IMG/VR virus record: IMGVR_UViG_3300027749_002876 | Span: 310,001-374,000 of that record | Reading direction: 5' to 3' (one strand) | DNA length: 64,000 bases | Source: a virus | In this document: piece by piece, positions 37,475 through 46,775 of the stretch | Layout: the number at the start of each line of letters is the position of its first letter | Position numbering within the stretch: position 1 is the first letter of the stretch | Notes under the pieces: generated by a model | Told to the model about the DNA's origin: nothing | The model's database searches: none | What the model saw: the letters and a program-made list of their open reading frames with translations, nothing else | Translations under genes and position numbers: made by a program

Positions 37475-40400
37475 ATGCCACAAAATTTAGATCCAGATGC
37501 AATGGAGAAATTCAATGAAACAATACGTGAATTGAATAACACCATGCCCTCATTTATTTTGGGCATTAATCAAGTGATAGGTGTTGCTTCCGGGTCAGTT
37601 AAAGCGTCTGATGCATTAAAAAAATTAGCAGATAGTGCTAAAGAGGGCACTGCATATGAACAAGCACAACTAGCCGCAAAAAAGAAAAAAGATATAATAG
37701 ACGCAAATCGTGAAAATGCACAGACACTAGCAACTAATTCATTGAAACAGTTTGGATTAGGTTTAGCTAGTACAACTGCTGAATTCTCAACATTTGGTAA
37801 AGTTGTAGGTGGCGCCGGAGACGCCGCACTAGCTTGGGGTAAAAACTTAGGTATGCTTGGTTTGGCAATGGGTGTATTAATTAAAGCTACTACACTAGCC
37901 GCAGAAGCCGCAATGAAACAAGCTGATAATGTTTTAAAGGCTAAAGACGAATTATCTAAAATGGGTGTAGCTGGTGGAATGACAGCTAAACAGTTACTAG
38001 AAATGGGTAATGCAGCCGGTTACTCATCTGAGAAGTTAGGAGTAATAGCTAAAGCTTCAAGATCAATGGGCACTGATATCATGTCCCTTGGTGGCAATGT
38101 AAAACAAAGCGTGAAAGCATTTGGTGATATGACTAAAGTTGGTGATGACGTATATAGTTCATTTCAACGTTTAGGTGTGTCACAGGAAGAACTAACACAG
38201 AACCAAGCTGACTATGTAAAATTACAAGCATCATCCGGTAGAATGATAACAGAGCAAATGAAGCGTGATGGTAGTTTAAAAGAAGCTTCATTGGAATATA
38301 CTAAAAACTTATTAGAATTAAGTGCTATCACTGGTAAGTCAATGAGTGAATCGAAAAAAGCTATGGAAAGAGCCCAAGCTAGCGCCGACATTACGATACA
38401 TACGCAAAACTTAGAGGATGAAAGAAATAAATTAATGGCAACCGGTAATGCTGCCGACAAAGAAAAAGCAAAACAAATTCAAAAAGAATTAGATGCTAAT
38501 AAAGCTATGTTGTTAGCGGCAGAGGCTACCGGTGATGCACAATTCTTATCAGCGCAACAAAGTAGAATTGCAACAGGAGCATGGACAGAATCAAGTACAG
38601 TATTATTAAGAACATTACCTAATTATGAAGAACTTCAACAAGGGTTAAAAGAGGGAACACTAACCCAAGCTGATTATATGAAAGCTATCGCTGAAGGTAC
38701 AAAACGACAGAGAGAAACATTAGGACGTGCCGCCGTCTTTGATAAAGAAATGGGAGACAAACAAGGTCTTTCATTGGCTTTGTTACAGAATTCAGCAAAA
38801 GTATTAGGTAAGGATCTCCCAGGAGCATTGAAAGAAGCGCAAACCGATATTAAAAATGCCGCAGAAGGTAAAGGAACTGGTTCAGGAACCGATCCTGCAG
38901 AGATAGCAAGAAACAAAATGACAGAGCTTACCCGCACTATATCTGTGGGTCTAGATGAATTATTAGGTAAGGCTAGTCCATTCATACAAGGATTTAATGG
39001 AGTAACTACGGCAGCTACATTATTGACAGGTGCTGCCATGGCAGCCGCGCTTTATTTAGGTAAATTAGCTGTACAATTGAAGATAGTTGATGCATTGACT
39101 GCCGCAAAAAATATAGGTGGTTCAGGTCTTCCGGGTGGTGGTTCAGGTCTTCCGGGTGGTGGTAAAGGTGGTCCAGATACAAAGACTTCTGAAGGTCATT
39201 ATAAAGATGAAAAAGGTCGTTGGAGAGATTCTTCAGGCAGGTACAGTAAAGCTCCACCTGTTGAAGCCCCGAGCACTGGTAAAGCACCAGGTGGAGCCGG
39301 CAGGTTTGCCGGAGCTAGCAAGGCTATGGGTGCATTAAGTAAACTTGTTGGACCTCTTGCTGGATTAGTGTCAATTGGATCTGGAGCTATGAATGCTACT
39401 GAAGGTTATAATGATGCTGAAGATCAAGTTAACAAAGGTGAAATAACAAAAGAAGAAGGTACTGTCAAGAAAAGTGAAGCTGTTGGTAAAGGTATTGGTG
39501 AAGGATTAGGTGGCGCCGGAGGTGCCGCATTAGGAGCTATGATTGGAACAGCTATATTCCCTGTAGTAGGTACAGCAATAGGCGCCGCACTTGGTGGATG
39601 GTTAGGCTCTAAAGCCGGAGAATCTGTGGGTGAAGCTGTTGGTGAAACTGTAGGTAAAGAGATTGCTAAAAAACCTGTCGTTGCAACAACTGCCGCAAGA
39701 GCGTCAGCTAGCTCAAAACCATCCTCTGGTTCATCTTCCGGCTCATTACCTAGTTCATCTGGTTCATCTTCCGGTTCATCACCTAGTTCATCTGGTTCAT
39801 CTTCCGGCTCATCGGCTTCACCTGTAGTTGCTACAATGGCATCTAGTTCAGCAGGTGGTGATGATAGTAGCAAAGGACCAGCAGATGTTCCAGTAGCAAA
39901 ACCAACTGGTGGTAAAGATGGCGACGTTCAAATGGGTCAAGAAGTAAAAATAGGAAATGAAATCCATAAAGGTGGAACAGTTTCTTGGAGAACTAATAAT
40001 CCGGGTAATGTTTCTTTTGGTGGGTTGTCTAAGCAATACGGCGCAATAGGGGCGTGGAAAAAACTTGACGGAGATGCTCAACAACGAAGTACTGGTATTG
40101 CCATCATGCCATCGATAGAAGCCGGTGATAATTTAAAGATGGCATTATGGCGTCGCCCAATGTACATTGATAAAACAATTGATGAAGGTGTAGCCCAATG
40201 GACTGGTACAACTGGATTAGGCTCAGGTTATGCAAAAGATTTAGCACAAGCTGCCGGTGCATCCATGAGTACTGTGATAGGTACATTAACGGACCCTCAA
40301 TTAAAAGCAATGATTACAAAGCAAAGAGCATGGGAAGGATTTAAACCCGGTTCAGTAGTTAGTGCATCACTAGAAGGTATCGCAGAAGGTCCAGAATCTG

Positions 40401-40648
40401 GTTACGCTGCCATATTACACGGTAATGAAATTATTAAACGATTAACTAAAGATTCAATATTAGATAAACTTGCTAATACCCCAGCAGGAGATATGTTTGG
40501 TACCAGTGCGGGATCTAATACTAATTCAGGTAATAATGAAATGGTCGATCTAATGAAAGAATTTTTAGAAAAAATGGATGACTTAATTGATGCACAATCT
40601 GATAGCAATGATATACAAAGTGAATTATTAGAGTATTCAAAAGTTTAA
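37475..40648 (+). CDS. 29: Tail tape-measure-like protein with C-terminal muramidase-like domain
   Basis: 1057 residues; T4 gp29 has about 590. Residues ~1-500 are mostly helical, with a hydrophobic helix near 123-145 and another near 508-530. Residues ~670-730 are Gly/Ala-rich and hydrophobic (GGAALGAMIGTAIFPVVGTA). Residues ~740-800 are a Ser/Gly/Pro repeat linker. Residues ~830-960 look like a phage virion muramidase/transglycosylase domain: SWRTNNPGNV, YGAIGAW, GIAIMPSIEAG, IDEGVAQWTG, and WEGFKPG at the end. The last ~40 residues are a helical tail. Tape measures set tail length and enter the cell envelope; a lytic domain here would replace the one missing from the gp5-like spike. The link to gp29 is by position and architecture, not by close sequence match. 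Confidence 0.7.
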   Translation: MPQNLDPDAMEKFNETIRELNNTMPSFILGINQVIGVASGSVKASDALKKLADSAKEGTAYEQAQLAAKKKKDIIDANRENAQTLATNSLKQFGLGLASTTAEFSTFGKVVGGAGDAALAWGKNLGMLGLAMGVLIKATTLAAEAAMKQADNVLKAKDELSKMGVAGGMTAKQLLEMGNAAGYSSEKLGVIAKASRSMGTDIMSLGGNVKQSVKAFGDMTKVGDDVYSSFQRLGVSQEELTQNQADYVKLQASSGRMITEQMKRDGSLKEASLEYTKNLLELSAITGKSMSESKKAMERAQASADITIHTQNLEDERNKLMATGNAADKEKAKQIQKELDANKAMLLAAEATGDAQFLSAQQSRIATGAWTESSTVLLRTLPNYEELQQGLKEGTLTQADYMKAIAEGTKRQRETLGRAAVFDKEMGDKQGLSLALLQNSAKVLGKDLPGALKEAQTDIKNAAEGKGTGSGTDPAEIARNKMTELTRTISVGLDELLGKASPFIQGFNGVTTAATLLTGAAMAAALYLGKLAVQLKIVDALTAAKNIGGSGLPGGGSGLPGGGKGGPDTKTSEGHYKDEKGRWRDSSGRYSKAPPVEAPSTGKAPGGAGRFAGASKAMGALSKLVGPLAGLVSIGSGAMNATEGYNDAEDQVNKGEITKEEGTVKKSEAVGKGIGEGLGGAGGAALGAMIGTAIFPVVGTAIGAALGGWLGSKAGESVGEAVGETVGKEIAKKPVVATTAARASASSKPSSGSSSGSLPSSSGSSSGSSPSSSGSSSGSSASPVVATMASSSAGGDDSSKGPADVPVAKPTGGKDGDVQMGQEVKIGNEIHKGGTVSWRTNNPGNVSFGGLSKQYGAIGAWKKLDGDAQQRSTGIAIMPSIEAGDNLKMALWRRPMYIDKTIDEGVAQWTGTTGLGSGYAKDLAQAAGASMSTVIGTLTDPQLKAMITKQRAWEGFKPGSVVSASLEGIAEGPESGYAAILHGNEIIKRLTKDSILDKLANTPAGDMFGTSAGSNTNSGNNEMVDLMKEFLEKMDDLIDAQSDSNDIQSELLEYSKV
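39119..39160 (+). repeat. 21-bp tandem duplication in the tape-measure gene
   Basis: Two perfect adjacent copies of a 21-bp unit (encoding GSGLPGG), in a flexible Gly-rich linker. Perfect identity suggests a recent slippage event. Confidence 0.8.
39727..39812 (+). repeat. 33-bp Ser/Gly/Pro-coding tandem repeat in the tape-measure gene
   Basis: About two and a half copies of a ~33-bp unit encoding SSGSSSGS(L/S)PS, differing by single bases. It forms a flexible linker before the muramidase-like domain. Confidence 0.7.
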
Positions 40649-40655
40649 CTAAATA
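40648..40655 (+). promoter_or_regulatory. Late promoter box ACTAAATA for the portal gene
   Basis: ACTAAATA overlaps the end of the tape-measure stop and lies 17 bases before the ATG at 40673, predicting a leader of about 12 bases. The leader has no evident ribosome site. Confidence 0.5.
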
Positions 40656-40672
40656 CTGAATAGACCTTCATT

Positions 40673-42463
40673 ATGACATATAAAAAACACTTTACCAGAG
40701 TTAATCAATCAGGACAAATGAGCCCATTAGGTGGCGGCAGTGTCACTGGTGCATGGAACGGACCCGGACAAAATGCTACTAACTATAGCAATCAAGATTT
40801 TGGTTATAAAAACTATGGAAGTCGACTACCAGAAGTATATACAGGTCACCCAAATCGTATTGAACGCTATAATCAATATGAAATGATGGATGTTGATGCT
40901 GAAATTAACGCATGTTTAGATATCATTAGTGAATTCAGTACTCAAAAGAATGAACATAATAAGACTCCATTCAGTTTAGAATGGCGTGAAGATCCTACTC
41001 CACATGAAGTAGAAATGTTAAAAACTCAACTACAGCAATGGTGTAAGTTGAATGAAATGGAAACACGTATCTTTAAAATCTTTAGAAATTGTTTAAAGTA
41101 CGGGGATCAAGTTTTTGTACGTGACCCAGAAAACTTTAAGTTATATTGGGTAGATATGACTAAGGTTATTAAAGTTATTGTAAATGAAAGTGAAGGTAAA
41201 AAACCTGAACAATATGTTATCAAAGACTTAAACATTAACTTAGAAAATCTAGTCGTAGCACAGAAAACAAACACAGACTTTGCCGCTAATCCAGCAACTG
41301 GTATGGGCGGTACAGGTGGCGGCGGAACCGGCGGTGGTGGAGGTTATACTGTTCCAAGTATGCCGTATAACACAACTGGATCAAGATTTAGTTTAGGATT
41401 TAACGAAGCCGCTATTGATAGTAAACATGTGGTACATTTAAGTTTAACAGAAGGACTAGATCGTTTTTGGCCATTTGGACAAAGTATTTTAGAGAATATC
41501 TTTAAAGTTTATAAGCAAAAAGAATTACTAGAAGACGCGGTTCTTATCTATCGTGTACAACGTGCACCAGAACGTAGAGTTTTTAAGATTGACGTTGGTA
41601 ATATGCCAAGTCATATGGCTATGGCTTTTGTTGAACGTATTAAGAATGAGATTCATCAAAGACGTATTCCAAGTACGCATGGTGGCGGTAGTATGGTTGA
41701 TGCATCATATAATCCATTAAGTATGAACGAAGATTACTTCTTCCCGGTAACCGCTGATGGTAGAGGATCTAGTGTTGATTTATTACCCGGTGGACAAAAT
41801 TTGGGTGAAATTGATGACTTGCGTTACTTTAATAACAGATTAGCACGTGGACTACGTGTTCCAAGTAGTTATTTACCTACTGGTCCTGATGATAATGTTA
41901 CTCCTATGAGTGATGGTCGTGTTGGTACAGCAATGATTCAAGAATTTCGTTTCAATCAATATTGCGAACGATTACAGAACTACATGGTTAGAAAACTTGA
42001 TGAAGAATTCAAGCTATTCTTACGTTGGAGAGGACTGAATATTGACAGTGGACTATTTAATTTAACATTTAATCCACCACAAAACTTTGCAGCCTATCGT
42101 CAAAGTGAGTTAGATACCGCACGTATGAGTTCATTTACAGCAATTGAAGCTTACCCATATATGAGTAAACGTTTTGCTATGGAACGATTCTTAGGACTAA
42201 CTGAAGAAGAAATTAATAAGAATGAGAAAATGTGGCGTGAGGAAAATGATAAAGAGATTGTAGTTGAGCCACAAGGTAATGATTTACGTAGTATTGGTGT
42301 ATCAGTGGGTGACATTGAAACTGATATACAAACTGGTGAAGAAGCTACTGCCGCAGAAGCACCGCCCGTTGATCAGGCATTAGATGCAGCCGGTCAAGTA
42401 CCAGTACCAGGACAAGCACAACCGGGACAAAATATGCCGGCTCCAGGTGGCACTGGCATGTAA
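40673..42463 (+). CDS. 20: Portal vertex protein gp20
   Basis: 596 residues (T4 524). Strong gp20 signatures: EVYTGHPNRIERYNQYEMMD with VDAEINACLDIISEF near the start, LIYRVQRAPERRVFKIDVGN in the stem region, NEDYFFPVTADGRGSSVDLL, LPGGQNLGEIDDLRYF and LRVPSSYLP. gp20 forms the dodecameric DNA entry channel and nucleates the prohead. An unusual glycine-only loop (GMGGTGGGGTGGGGG) lies near residues 205-222, and a Pro/Gln/Gly-rich tail ends the chain. First gene of the 20-core-21-22-23 cassette, as in T4. Confidence 0.95.
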   Translation: MTYKKHFTRVNQSGQMSPLGGGSVTGAWNGPGQNATNYSNQDFGYKNYGSRLPEVYTGHPNRIERYNQYEMMDVDAEINACLDIISEFSTQKNEHNKTPFSLEWREDPTPHEVEMLKTQLQQWCKLNEMETRIFKIFRNCLKYGDQVFVRDPENFKLYWVDMTKVIKVIVNESEGKKPEQYVIKDLNINLENLVVAQKTNTDFAANPATGMGGTGGGGTGGGGGYTVPSMPYNTTGSRFSLGFNEAAIDSKHVVHLSLTEGLDRFWPFGQSILENIFKVYKQKELLEDAVLIYRVQRAPERRVFKIDVGNMPSHMAMAFVERIKNEIHQRRIPSTHGGGSMVDASYNPLSMNEDYFFPVTADGRGSSVDLLPGGQNLGEIDDLRYFNNRLARGLRVPSSYLPTGPDDNVTPMSDGRVGTAMIQEFRFNQYCERLQNYMVRKLDEEFKLFLRWRGLNIDSGLFNLTFNPPQNFAAYRQSELDTARMSSFTAIEAYPYMSKRFAMERFLGLTEEEINKNEKMWREENDKEIVVEPQGNDLRSIGVSVGDIETDIQTGEEATAAEAPPVDQALDAAGQVPVPGQAQPGQNMPAPGGTGM

Positions 42464-42466
42464 TTA

Positions 42467-42474
42467 GATAAATA
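42467..42474 (+). promoter_or_regulatory. Late promoter box GATAAATA
   Basis: GATAAATA just after the portal stop. The predicted short leader carries AGGAAA before the GTG start at 42493. Confidence 0.5.
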
Positions 42475-42492
42475 CATTATAGGAAATACCAA

Positions 42493-42717
42493 GTGAAATT
42501 ATTTGAAATGTTCGATGAGGCAGTTGCAGGTTATCAAGACGTTAGTGCTGATAACAGTCAACCAAAGTGGAAAGAAAGCCGTAAGACTAAACTAACATTG
42601 AAACAAATACGTAAACTACGTAAGATGAATGATGTACGTAACTATGAAAAAGTTAGCTATTTAAAAAAGATACATCAGCAATATGCACCAAAAGCAGAAG
42701 GTGCACCAACAGTTTAA
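42493..42717 (+). CDS. Small basic prohead core-type protein, 74 aa
   Basis: GTG start with AGGAAA six bases upstream. Begins MKLFEMFDEAV and has a very basic middle (KLTLKQIRKLRKMNDVRNYE). A small gene between 20 and 21 corresponds to T4 genes 67/68, which make prohead core proteins; the conserved LTLKQI.KLRKMNDVR stretch is typical of such small proteins in T4-like relatives. Inferred to be an internal prohead component, possibly cut by gp21. A strong terminator follows 30 bases after the stop. Confidence 0.6.
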   Translation: MKLFEMFDEAVAGYQDVSADNSQPKWKESRKTKLTLKQIRKLRKMNDVRNYEKVSYLKKIHQQYAPKAEGAPTV

Positions 42718-42746
42718 TGAGTAGTTTAAACAAAAACGTTAAAAAT

Positions 42747-42771
42747 CAGCACATATTGTGCTGTTTTTTTT
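42747..42771 (+). terminator. Rho-independent terminator
   Basis: CAGCAC/GTGCTG perfect 6-bp stem with a 5-base loop followed by eight Ts. It separates the portal unit from the prohead-core/protease/capsid unit. Confidence 0.8.
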
Positions 42772-42778
42772 GATACCC

Positions 42779-42786
42779 ACTAAATA
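42779..42786 (+). promoter_or_regulatory. Late promoter box ACTAAATA for the prohead core gene
   Basis: ACTAAATA eight bases after the terminator. The predicted leader (~30 bases) contains AGGAG eight bases before the ATG at 42822. Confidence 0.55.
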
Positions 42787-42821
42787 ACTCTACAAAGCCA
42801 TTTTACATTCAGGAGACCACA

Positions 42822-43652
42822 ATGGACAACAAAAAATTTGAACAACTTATTGATTTGATTATCAATGAGAACGAAGAACAAGCACGTGCATTATTTCACG
42901 ATATCGTAGTTGAGAAAAGCCGCGAAATCTATGAAGATATGATGGACGATGAAATGGAAGAAGGCATGGGCGGTCAAGTCGGTCAAATGATGGACGAGAT
43001 TTCAGTCGAAGAACAAGGCATGGTAGAAGCTGAAGATGACGATTTAGATTTTGATTCTGATGAAGATGAAGTAATCGACATTGAAGATGGTGAAGATGAC
43101 ATGGATGGTGAAGAAAACCTAGAAGACCGTGTCGTTGACTTAGAAGATAAGTTAGACCAATTAATGGCTGAATTTGAAGAAATCATGGCTGGCGATGATG
43201 AAGAAGTCGATAGTGATGAATCTGACAGTGAGTTTGATGATGATGCTGAAGAAGCCGGCGCAGACTTAACACAAGATATGGAACAAGACCATGATGATAT
43301 GGACGAAGCAATGATGGAAGCTATTGCATTGAAGAAAGTTTCTGTAACTCATGGTGACAATGGTCAAAATACAAAAAGCACAAACTTAGCAAATAGCGGA
43401 CAAGCTGGTATGGATAGTAGACCAGTTAAGTTCAGTGGTGCTAGTGAGTCAGTTCCAACAGGACCAAAAGGCCCAAGTAATGCATATGCAAAAGGTGAAT
43501 CAAGTGTTAAAGGTGCAGGATCATTTAAGAATAGCCCAGCACAAAACAATGCAGACTTAGAAAAAGCACCAGCCCCGTCAAAGGGTGACAATGGTGTAAA
43601 TTCTAGAAGTCCAGTAGCAGAATCACGTAACTCTACAAAGCGTAGAGTATAA
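42822..43652 (+). CDS. Hyperacidic prohead core/scaffold protein, 276 aa
   Basis: Starts MDNKKFEQLIDLIINENEEQ. Residues ~40-165 are extremely rich in Asp and Glu (for example DDDLDFDSDEDEVIDIEDGE) with a coiled-coil-like segment (LEDRVVDLEDKLDQLMAEFE). Residues ~180-276 are polar, Gly/Ser/Asn/Lys-rich and end in RRV. It occupies the place of T4 gp67/gp68 between 20 and 21. The acidic part and basic tail suit a core protein that is processed by gp21 and expelled or packed with DNA. No direct family match is visible; the assignment is from position and composition. AGGAG ribosome site and ACTAAATA box upstream. Confidence 0.6.
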   Translation: MDNKKFEQLIDLIINENEEQARALFHDIVVEKSREIYEDMMDDEMEEGMGGQVGQMMDEISVEEQGMVEAEDDDLDFDSDEDEVIDIEDGEDDMDGEENLEDRVVDLEDKLDQLMAEFEEIMAGDDEEVDSDESDSEFDDDAEEAGADLTQDMEQDHDDMDEAMMEAIALKKVSVTHGDNGQNTKSTNLANSGQAGMDSRPVKFSGASESVPTGPKGPSNAYAKGESSVKGAGSFKNSPAQNNADLEKAPAPSKGDNGVNSRSPVAESRNSTKRRV

Positions 43653-43667
43653 TAGGAATCTAAGAGA

Positions 43668-44312
43668 ATGGCTTTGTATCTCAAAGAGCACTTGACATTT
43701 GACCGCGCCGGAATGGTTGTGGAAAGTGTCAGTGAAGGTGACAAGAAGAACCTTTATATGAAGGGAATCTTCATTCAGGGTGGGGTAAAGAACGCTAATG
43801 AGCGTGTTTACCCTGTTTCTGAGATTGAAGCCGCAGTCGGAACTCTTAATGAACAAATTACAAGTGGTTACTCAGTATTAGGTGAAGTAGATCACCCAGA
43901 CGATTTAAAGATTAACTTAGACCGTGTATCACATATGATTACAAGCATGTGGATGGATGGTGCTAATGGATTCGGCAAATTAAAGATTTTACCAACTCCA
44001 ATGGGAGAACTTGTAACAACTATGTTACAAAGTGGTGTGAAACTCGGCGTATCAAGTCGTGGCAGCGGTAACGTTGACGACATGAACGGCAAAGTTAGTG
44101 ACTTTGAAATAGTCACTGTGGATATTGTTGCACAACCTAGCGCACCAAATGCTTATCCTAAAGCAATCTATGAAGGTATGATGAATATGCGTCATGGTCA
44201 TAAATTGTTGGATATTGCAAAGGACGCAAGAGGCGACAAGAAAGTAGAGAAGTACTTGAAAGAGGAAGTAATGCGCCTTATCAAGGATCTCAAAATTAAC
44301 AAAGGGGAATAA
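43668..44312 (+). CDS. 21: Prohead maturation protease gp21
   Basis: 214 residues, almost the T4 length (212). The serine protease layout is clear: YMKGIFIQGGVKNANERVYP near the N-terminus, catalytic His76 in LGEVDHPD, catalytic Ser in LGVSSRGSG (129/130), and DIVAQPSAPNA. gp21 cleaves scaffold, core proteins and the capsid precursor at (L/I)xE-type sites during head maturation. AAGAG precedes the ATG. The stop is two bases before gp22. Confidence 0.93.
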   Translation: MALYLKEHLTFDRAGMVVESVSEGDKKNLYMKGIFIQGGVKNANERVYPVSEIEAAVGTLNEQITSGYSVLGEVDHPDDLKINLDRVSHMITSMWMDGANGFGKLKILPTPMGELVTTMLQSGVKLGVSSRGSGNVDDMNGKVSDFEIVTVDIVAQPSAPNAYPKAIYEGMMNMRHGHKLLDIAKDARGDKKVEKYLKEEVMRLIKDLKINKGE

Positions 44313-44314
44313 GC

Positions 44315-45418
44315 ATGTTTGATGCTATCAAGCCATTACTTGACAGTGGACTTATCAATGAAGACACCGGTGCTCAGTTAAATGAAGCATGGGAAGCTAA
44401 GTTAGATGAAGCTCGCCAACAAGTTCGTGCAGAATTACACGAAGAATTCGCACAACGTTATGAACATGACAGAAGCGTGATGGTTGAAGCCCTTGACAAG
44501 ATGGTTACAGAAAGCCTATCAGAAGAAATTGAAGAATTTCACACTGAGAAGCAAGCAATGAACGAAGACCGTGTGAAAGCACAAATGAAACTACGTGAAA
44601 GTGCAACAAAATTCAATGATTTTATGGTTACTAAACTAGCCGAAGAAATCCGTGAACTACGTTCAGATCGTATGATTCAAAAAGAAAGTCAACAAAAGCT
44701 AGAGCAATTTATTGTTCATGCTTTAGCCCGTGAAATCAAAGAGTTCGCTCAAGATAAACAGGCTGTGGTTGAAGCTAAGGTTAAGTTAGTTGCAGAAGGT
44801 CGTCAACAATTAGAAAAACTTAAAGCACGTTTTGTTGCTGAAAGTGCTAAGAAGTTGTCTATCGCTGTAGCAGGACAGTTAAAGGGTGAATTAGGTCAGT
44901 TGAAAGAAGATATCAAAATTGCAAAAGAAAACAGTTTTGGTCGTAAGATTTTTGAAAGTTTTGCAGGTGAATTTTCAGTTACTCATTTAAATGATAAAGC
45001 TGAAACAAGAAAACTAATGCAAAAATTAGAAGATAAAGATCGTCAATTAGCTGAATCCATTACACAAATCAACAACAGTAAAAAGTTAGTTGAATCAAAA
45101 GAACGTGAAGTTCGTATTATCAAAGAGTCAAATATTCGTGAGAAGACTATGACTGAGTTACTTTCTACTCTTAACGAGGAAAAAGCAAAGGTAATGCAGG
45201 ACTTACTAGAAAGTGTGCAAACAGGTAAACTGCAAGCAACTTTCGATAAGTATCTACCAGCAGTACTAAACACTGGCGTTGTTAAAAAAGCTCAAAAAGC
45301 TAGTTTAACTGAGTCAAAGATGATTAGTGAAGTTACTGGGGATAAAGCTGCCAAACAAGAAGTTGATATGGAACAACGTGACAACGTTATAGATATCAAG
45401 CGTCTGGCAGGGCTTTAA
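44315..45418 (+). CDS. 22: Prohead scaffolding core protein gp22
   Basis: 367 residues, rich in Glu, Lys and Gln and almost entirely helical (EEIEEFHTEKQAMNEDRVKA, REIKEFAQDKQAVVEAKVKL), as expected for the major T4 core scaffold (T4 about 269). Repeated A.EI.EF segments indicate internal duplication of a helical unit. It lies between gp21 and gp23 in the T4 order and should be degraded by gp21 during maturation. AAGGGGAATA precedes the ATG. Confidence 0.88.
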   Translation: MFDAIKPLLDSGLINEDTGAQLNEAWEAKLDEARQQVRAELHEEFAQRYEHDRSVMVEALDKMVTESLSEEIEEFHTEKQAMNEDRVKAQMKLRESATKFNDFMVTKLAEEIRELRSDRMIQKESQQKLEQFIVHALAREIKEFAQDKQAVVEAKVKLVAEGRQQLEKLKARFVAESAKKLSIAVAGQLKGELGQLKEDIKIAKENSFGRKIFESFAGEFSVTHLNDKAETRKLMQKLEDKDRQLAESITQINNSKKLVESKEREVRIIKESNIREKTMTELLSTLNEEKAKVMQDLLESVQTGKLQATFDKYLPAVLNTGVVKKAQKASLTESKMISEVTGDKAAKQEVDMEQRDNVIDIKRLAGL

Positions 45419-45448
45419 ATCAAAGACATAAATTTAGGAGAAATATAA

Positions 45449-46651
45449 ATGTCAAAAGTTCTATTAGAAAGCCGTTGGGACGAGACCAAGGAAGCTCTGT
45501 TAGAAGGCTTAAAGGGCACTCGCCGCTCAACTATGGGTGTTATCTTAGAAAATACTAAGAAACAACTACTTGCTGAATCTTCAGTAGGTACAACTACAGC
45601 TGGTAACATCGCTACACTAAACCGTGTGATTCTTCCAGTTATTCGTCGTGTCATGCCAACCGTTATCGCTAACGAATTGGTAGGTGTACAACCAATGACA
45701 GGACCAGTTGGTCAAATTCACACACTACGTGTACGTTATGCAAATAGCTTAGTGGATAACAGTGCCGCTCAAACTAGCGTTACAGCTGGTCAAGAAGCAT
45801 TGAGTCCATTCACAATTGCTCAGGCATATTCACGTCAGCCAAGTGGCGCCGCTGGTGATACAGCAACAGGCTACACTGGTAACAACACTGCTGCCTTAGA
45901 AGGCAACGGTGGTCGTCAAATCAGCGTACAAATCTTACGTCAAGCTGTTGAAGCTAAGTCACGTAAGTTGCAAGCACGTTGGACATTTGAGGCAGCACAA
46001 GATGCACAGAGTCAACATGGTATTGACGTTGAAGCAGAAATCATGGCAGCATTAGCACAAGAAATTACTGCTGAAATTGACCAAGAGATTCTATTGTCGT
46101 TAGCGACATTGGCATCTACTGAGTACACATTCAACCAAGCTACTGTATCAGGTACAGCTACTTACGTTGGTGACGAACACGCTGCCTTAGCTGTTCTAAT
46201 CAACCGTGTTGCTAACTTGATCGCCCAACGTACACGTCGTGGCGCAGGTAACTGGGCTGTTGTATCTCCAGCAAGTTTGACAGTATTGCAATCTGCAACT
46301 ACTTCAGCGTTTGCTCGTACAACAGAAGGTACATTCGAAGCTCCAACTAACACTAAGTTCGTTGGTACATTGAACGGTGCTATGCGTGTATTCGTTAACA
46401 GTTATGCTCCTGATACACAACCTGTATTGGTTGGTTATAAAGGTTCAAGCGAAACTGATGCAGCCGCATTCTATTGCCCATACATTCCATTAATGAGCAG
46501 TGGAGTTGTATTGGATCCATCAACATTCGAACCAGTCGTATCATTTATGACAAGGTACGGATACATCGAATTAACGAATACGGCCAGCTCATTTGGTAAC
46601 GCTGCCGATTACGTTGGAGAAATTGCGGTTCAGAACCTTACGTTTCAGTGA
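45449..46651 (+). CDS. 23: Major capsid protein gp23
   Basis: 400 residues, shorter than T4 gp23 (521). Typical regions: VILPVIRRVMPTVIANELVG followed by VQPMTGPVGQIHTLRVRY, the RKLQARWTFEAAQDAQSQHG stretch, and DIDQEIL-type helix ILLSLATLA. An N-terminal propeptide is expected; the likely gp21 site is after LAE43, just before SSVGTTTAGN. The C-terminus keeps VLDPSTFEPVVSFMTRYG. AGGAGAA precedes the ATG, and a weak CATAAATT box lies at 45427-45434. A strong terminator follows. Confidence 0.95.
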   Translation: MSKVLLESRWDETKEALLEGLKGTRRSTMGVILENTKKQLLAESSVGTTTAGNIATLNRVILPVIRRVMPTVIANELVGVQPMTGPVGQIHTLRVRYANSLVDNSAAQTSVTAGQEALSPFTIAQAYSRQPSGAAGDTATGYTGNNTAALEGNGGRQISVQILRQAVEAKSRKLQARWTFEAAQDAQSQHGIDVEAEIMAALAQEITAEIDQEILLSLATLASTEYTFNQATVSGTATYVGDEHAALAVLINRVANLIAQRTRRGAGNWAVVSPASLTVLQSATTSAFARTTEGTFEAPTNTKFVGTLNGAMRVFVNSYAPDTQPVLVGYKGSSETDAAAFYCPYIPLMSSGVVLDPSTFEPVVSFMTRYGYIELTNTASSFGNAADYVGEIAVQNLTFQ

Positions 46652-46692
46652 AATTCACTACATTTTAATATCTTTACAGATATTATTAAATC

Positions 46693-46718
46693 AAAAGGGT
46701 GCTTTGGCACCCTTTTTT
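46693..46718 (+). terminator. Rho-independent terminator after gp23
   Basis: AAAAGGGTGC/GCACCCTTTT perfect 10-bp stem, TTTG loop and a T-tail. A weaker hairpin, AATATC/GATATT, lies at 46667-46684. Confidence 0.85.
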
Positions 46719-46719
46719 G

Positions 46720-46748
46720 TTGTCCTTTATTAAGTAATAGTATATAAT
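46720..46748 (+). promoter_or_regulatory. Sigma-70-like promoter for the homing endonuclease (TTGTCC-N17-TATAAT)
   Basis: -35 TTGTCC at 46720-46725, 17 bases, perfect -10 TATAAT at 46743-46748. It starts directly behind the capsid-gene terminator, giving the endonuclease its own early expression. Confidence 0.55.
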
Positions 46749-46762
46749 GAAACGCAGCCGAT

Positions 46763-46770
46763 AATAAATA
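46763..46770 (+). promoter_or_regulatory. Late box AATAAATA, five bases before an ATG
   Basis: AATAAATA followed by ACTCT and the ATG at 46776. With late-promoter geometry the message would start at the ATG. Confidence 0.4.
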
Positions 46771-46775
46771 ACTCT

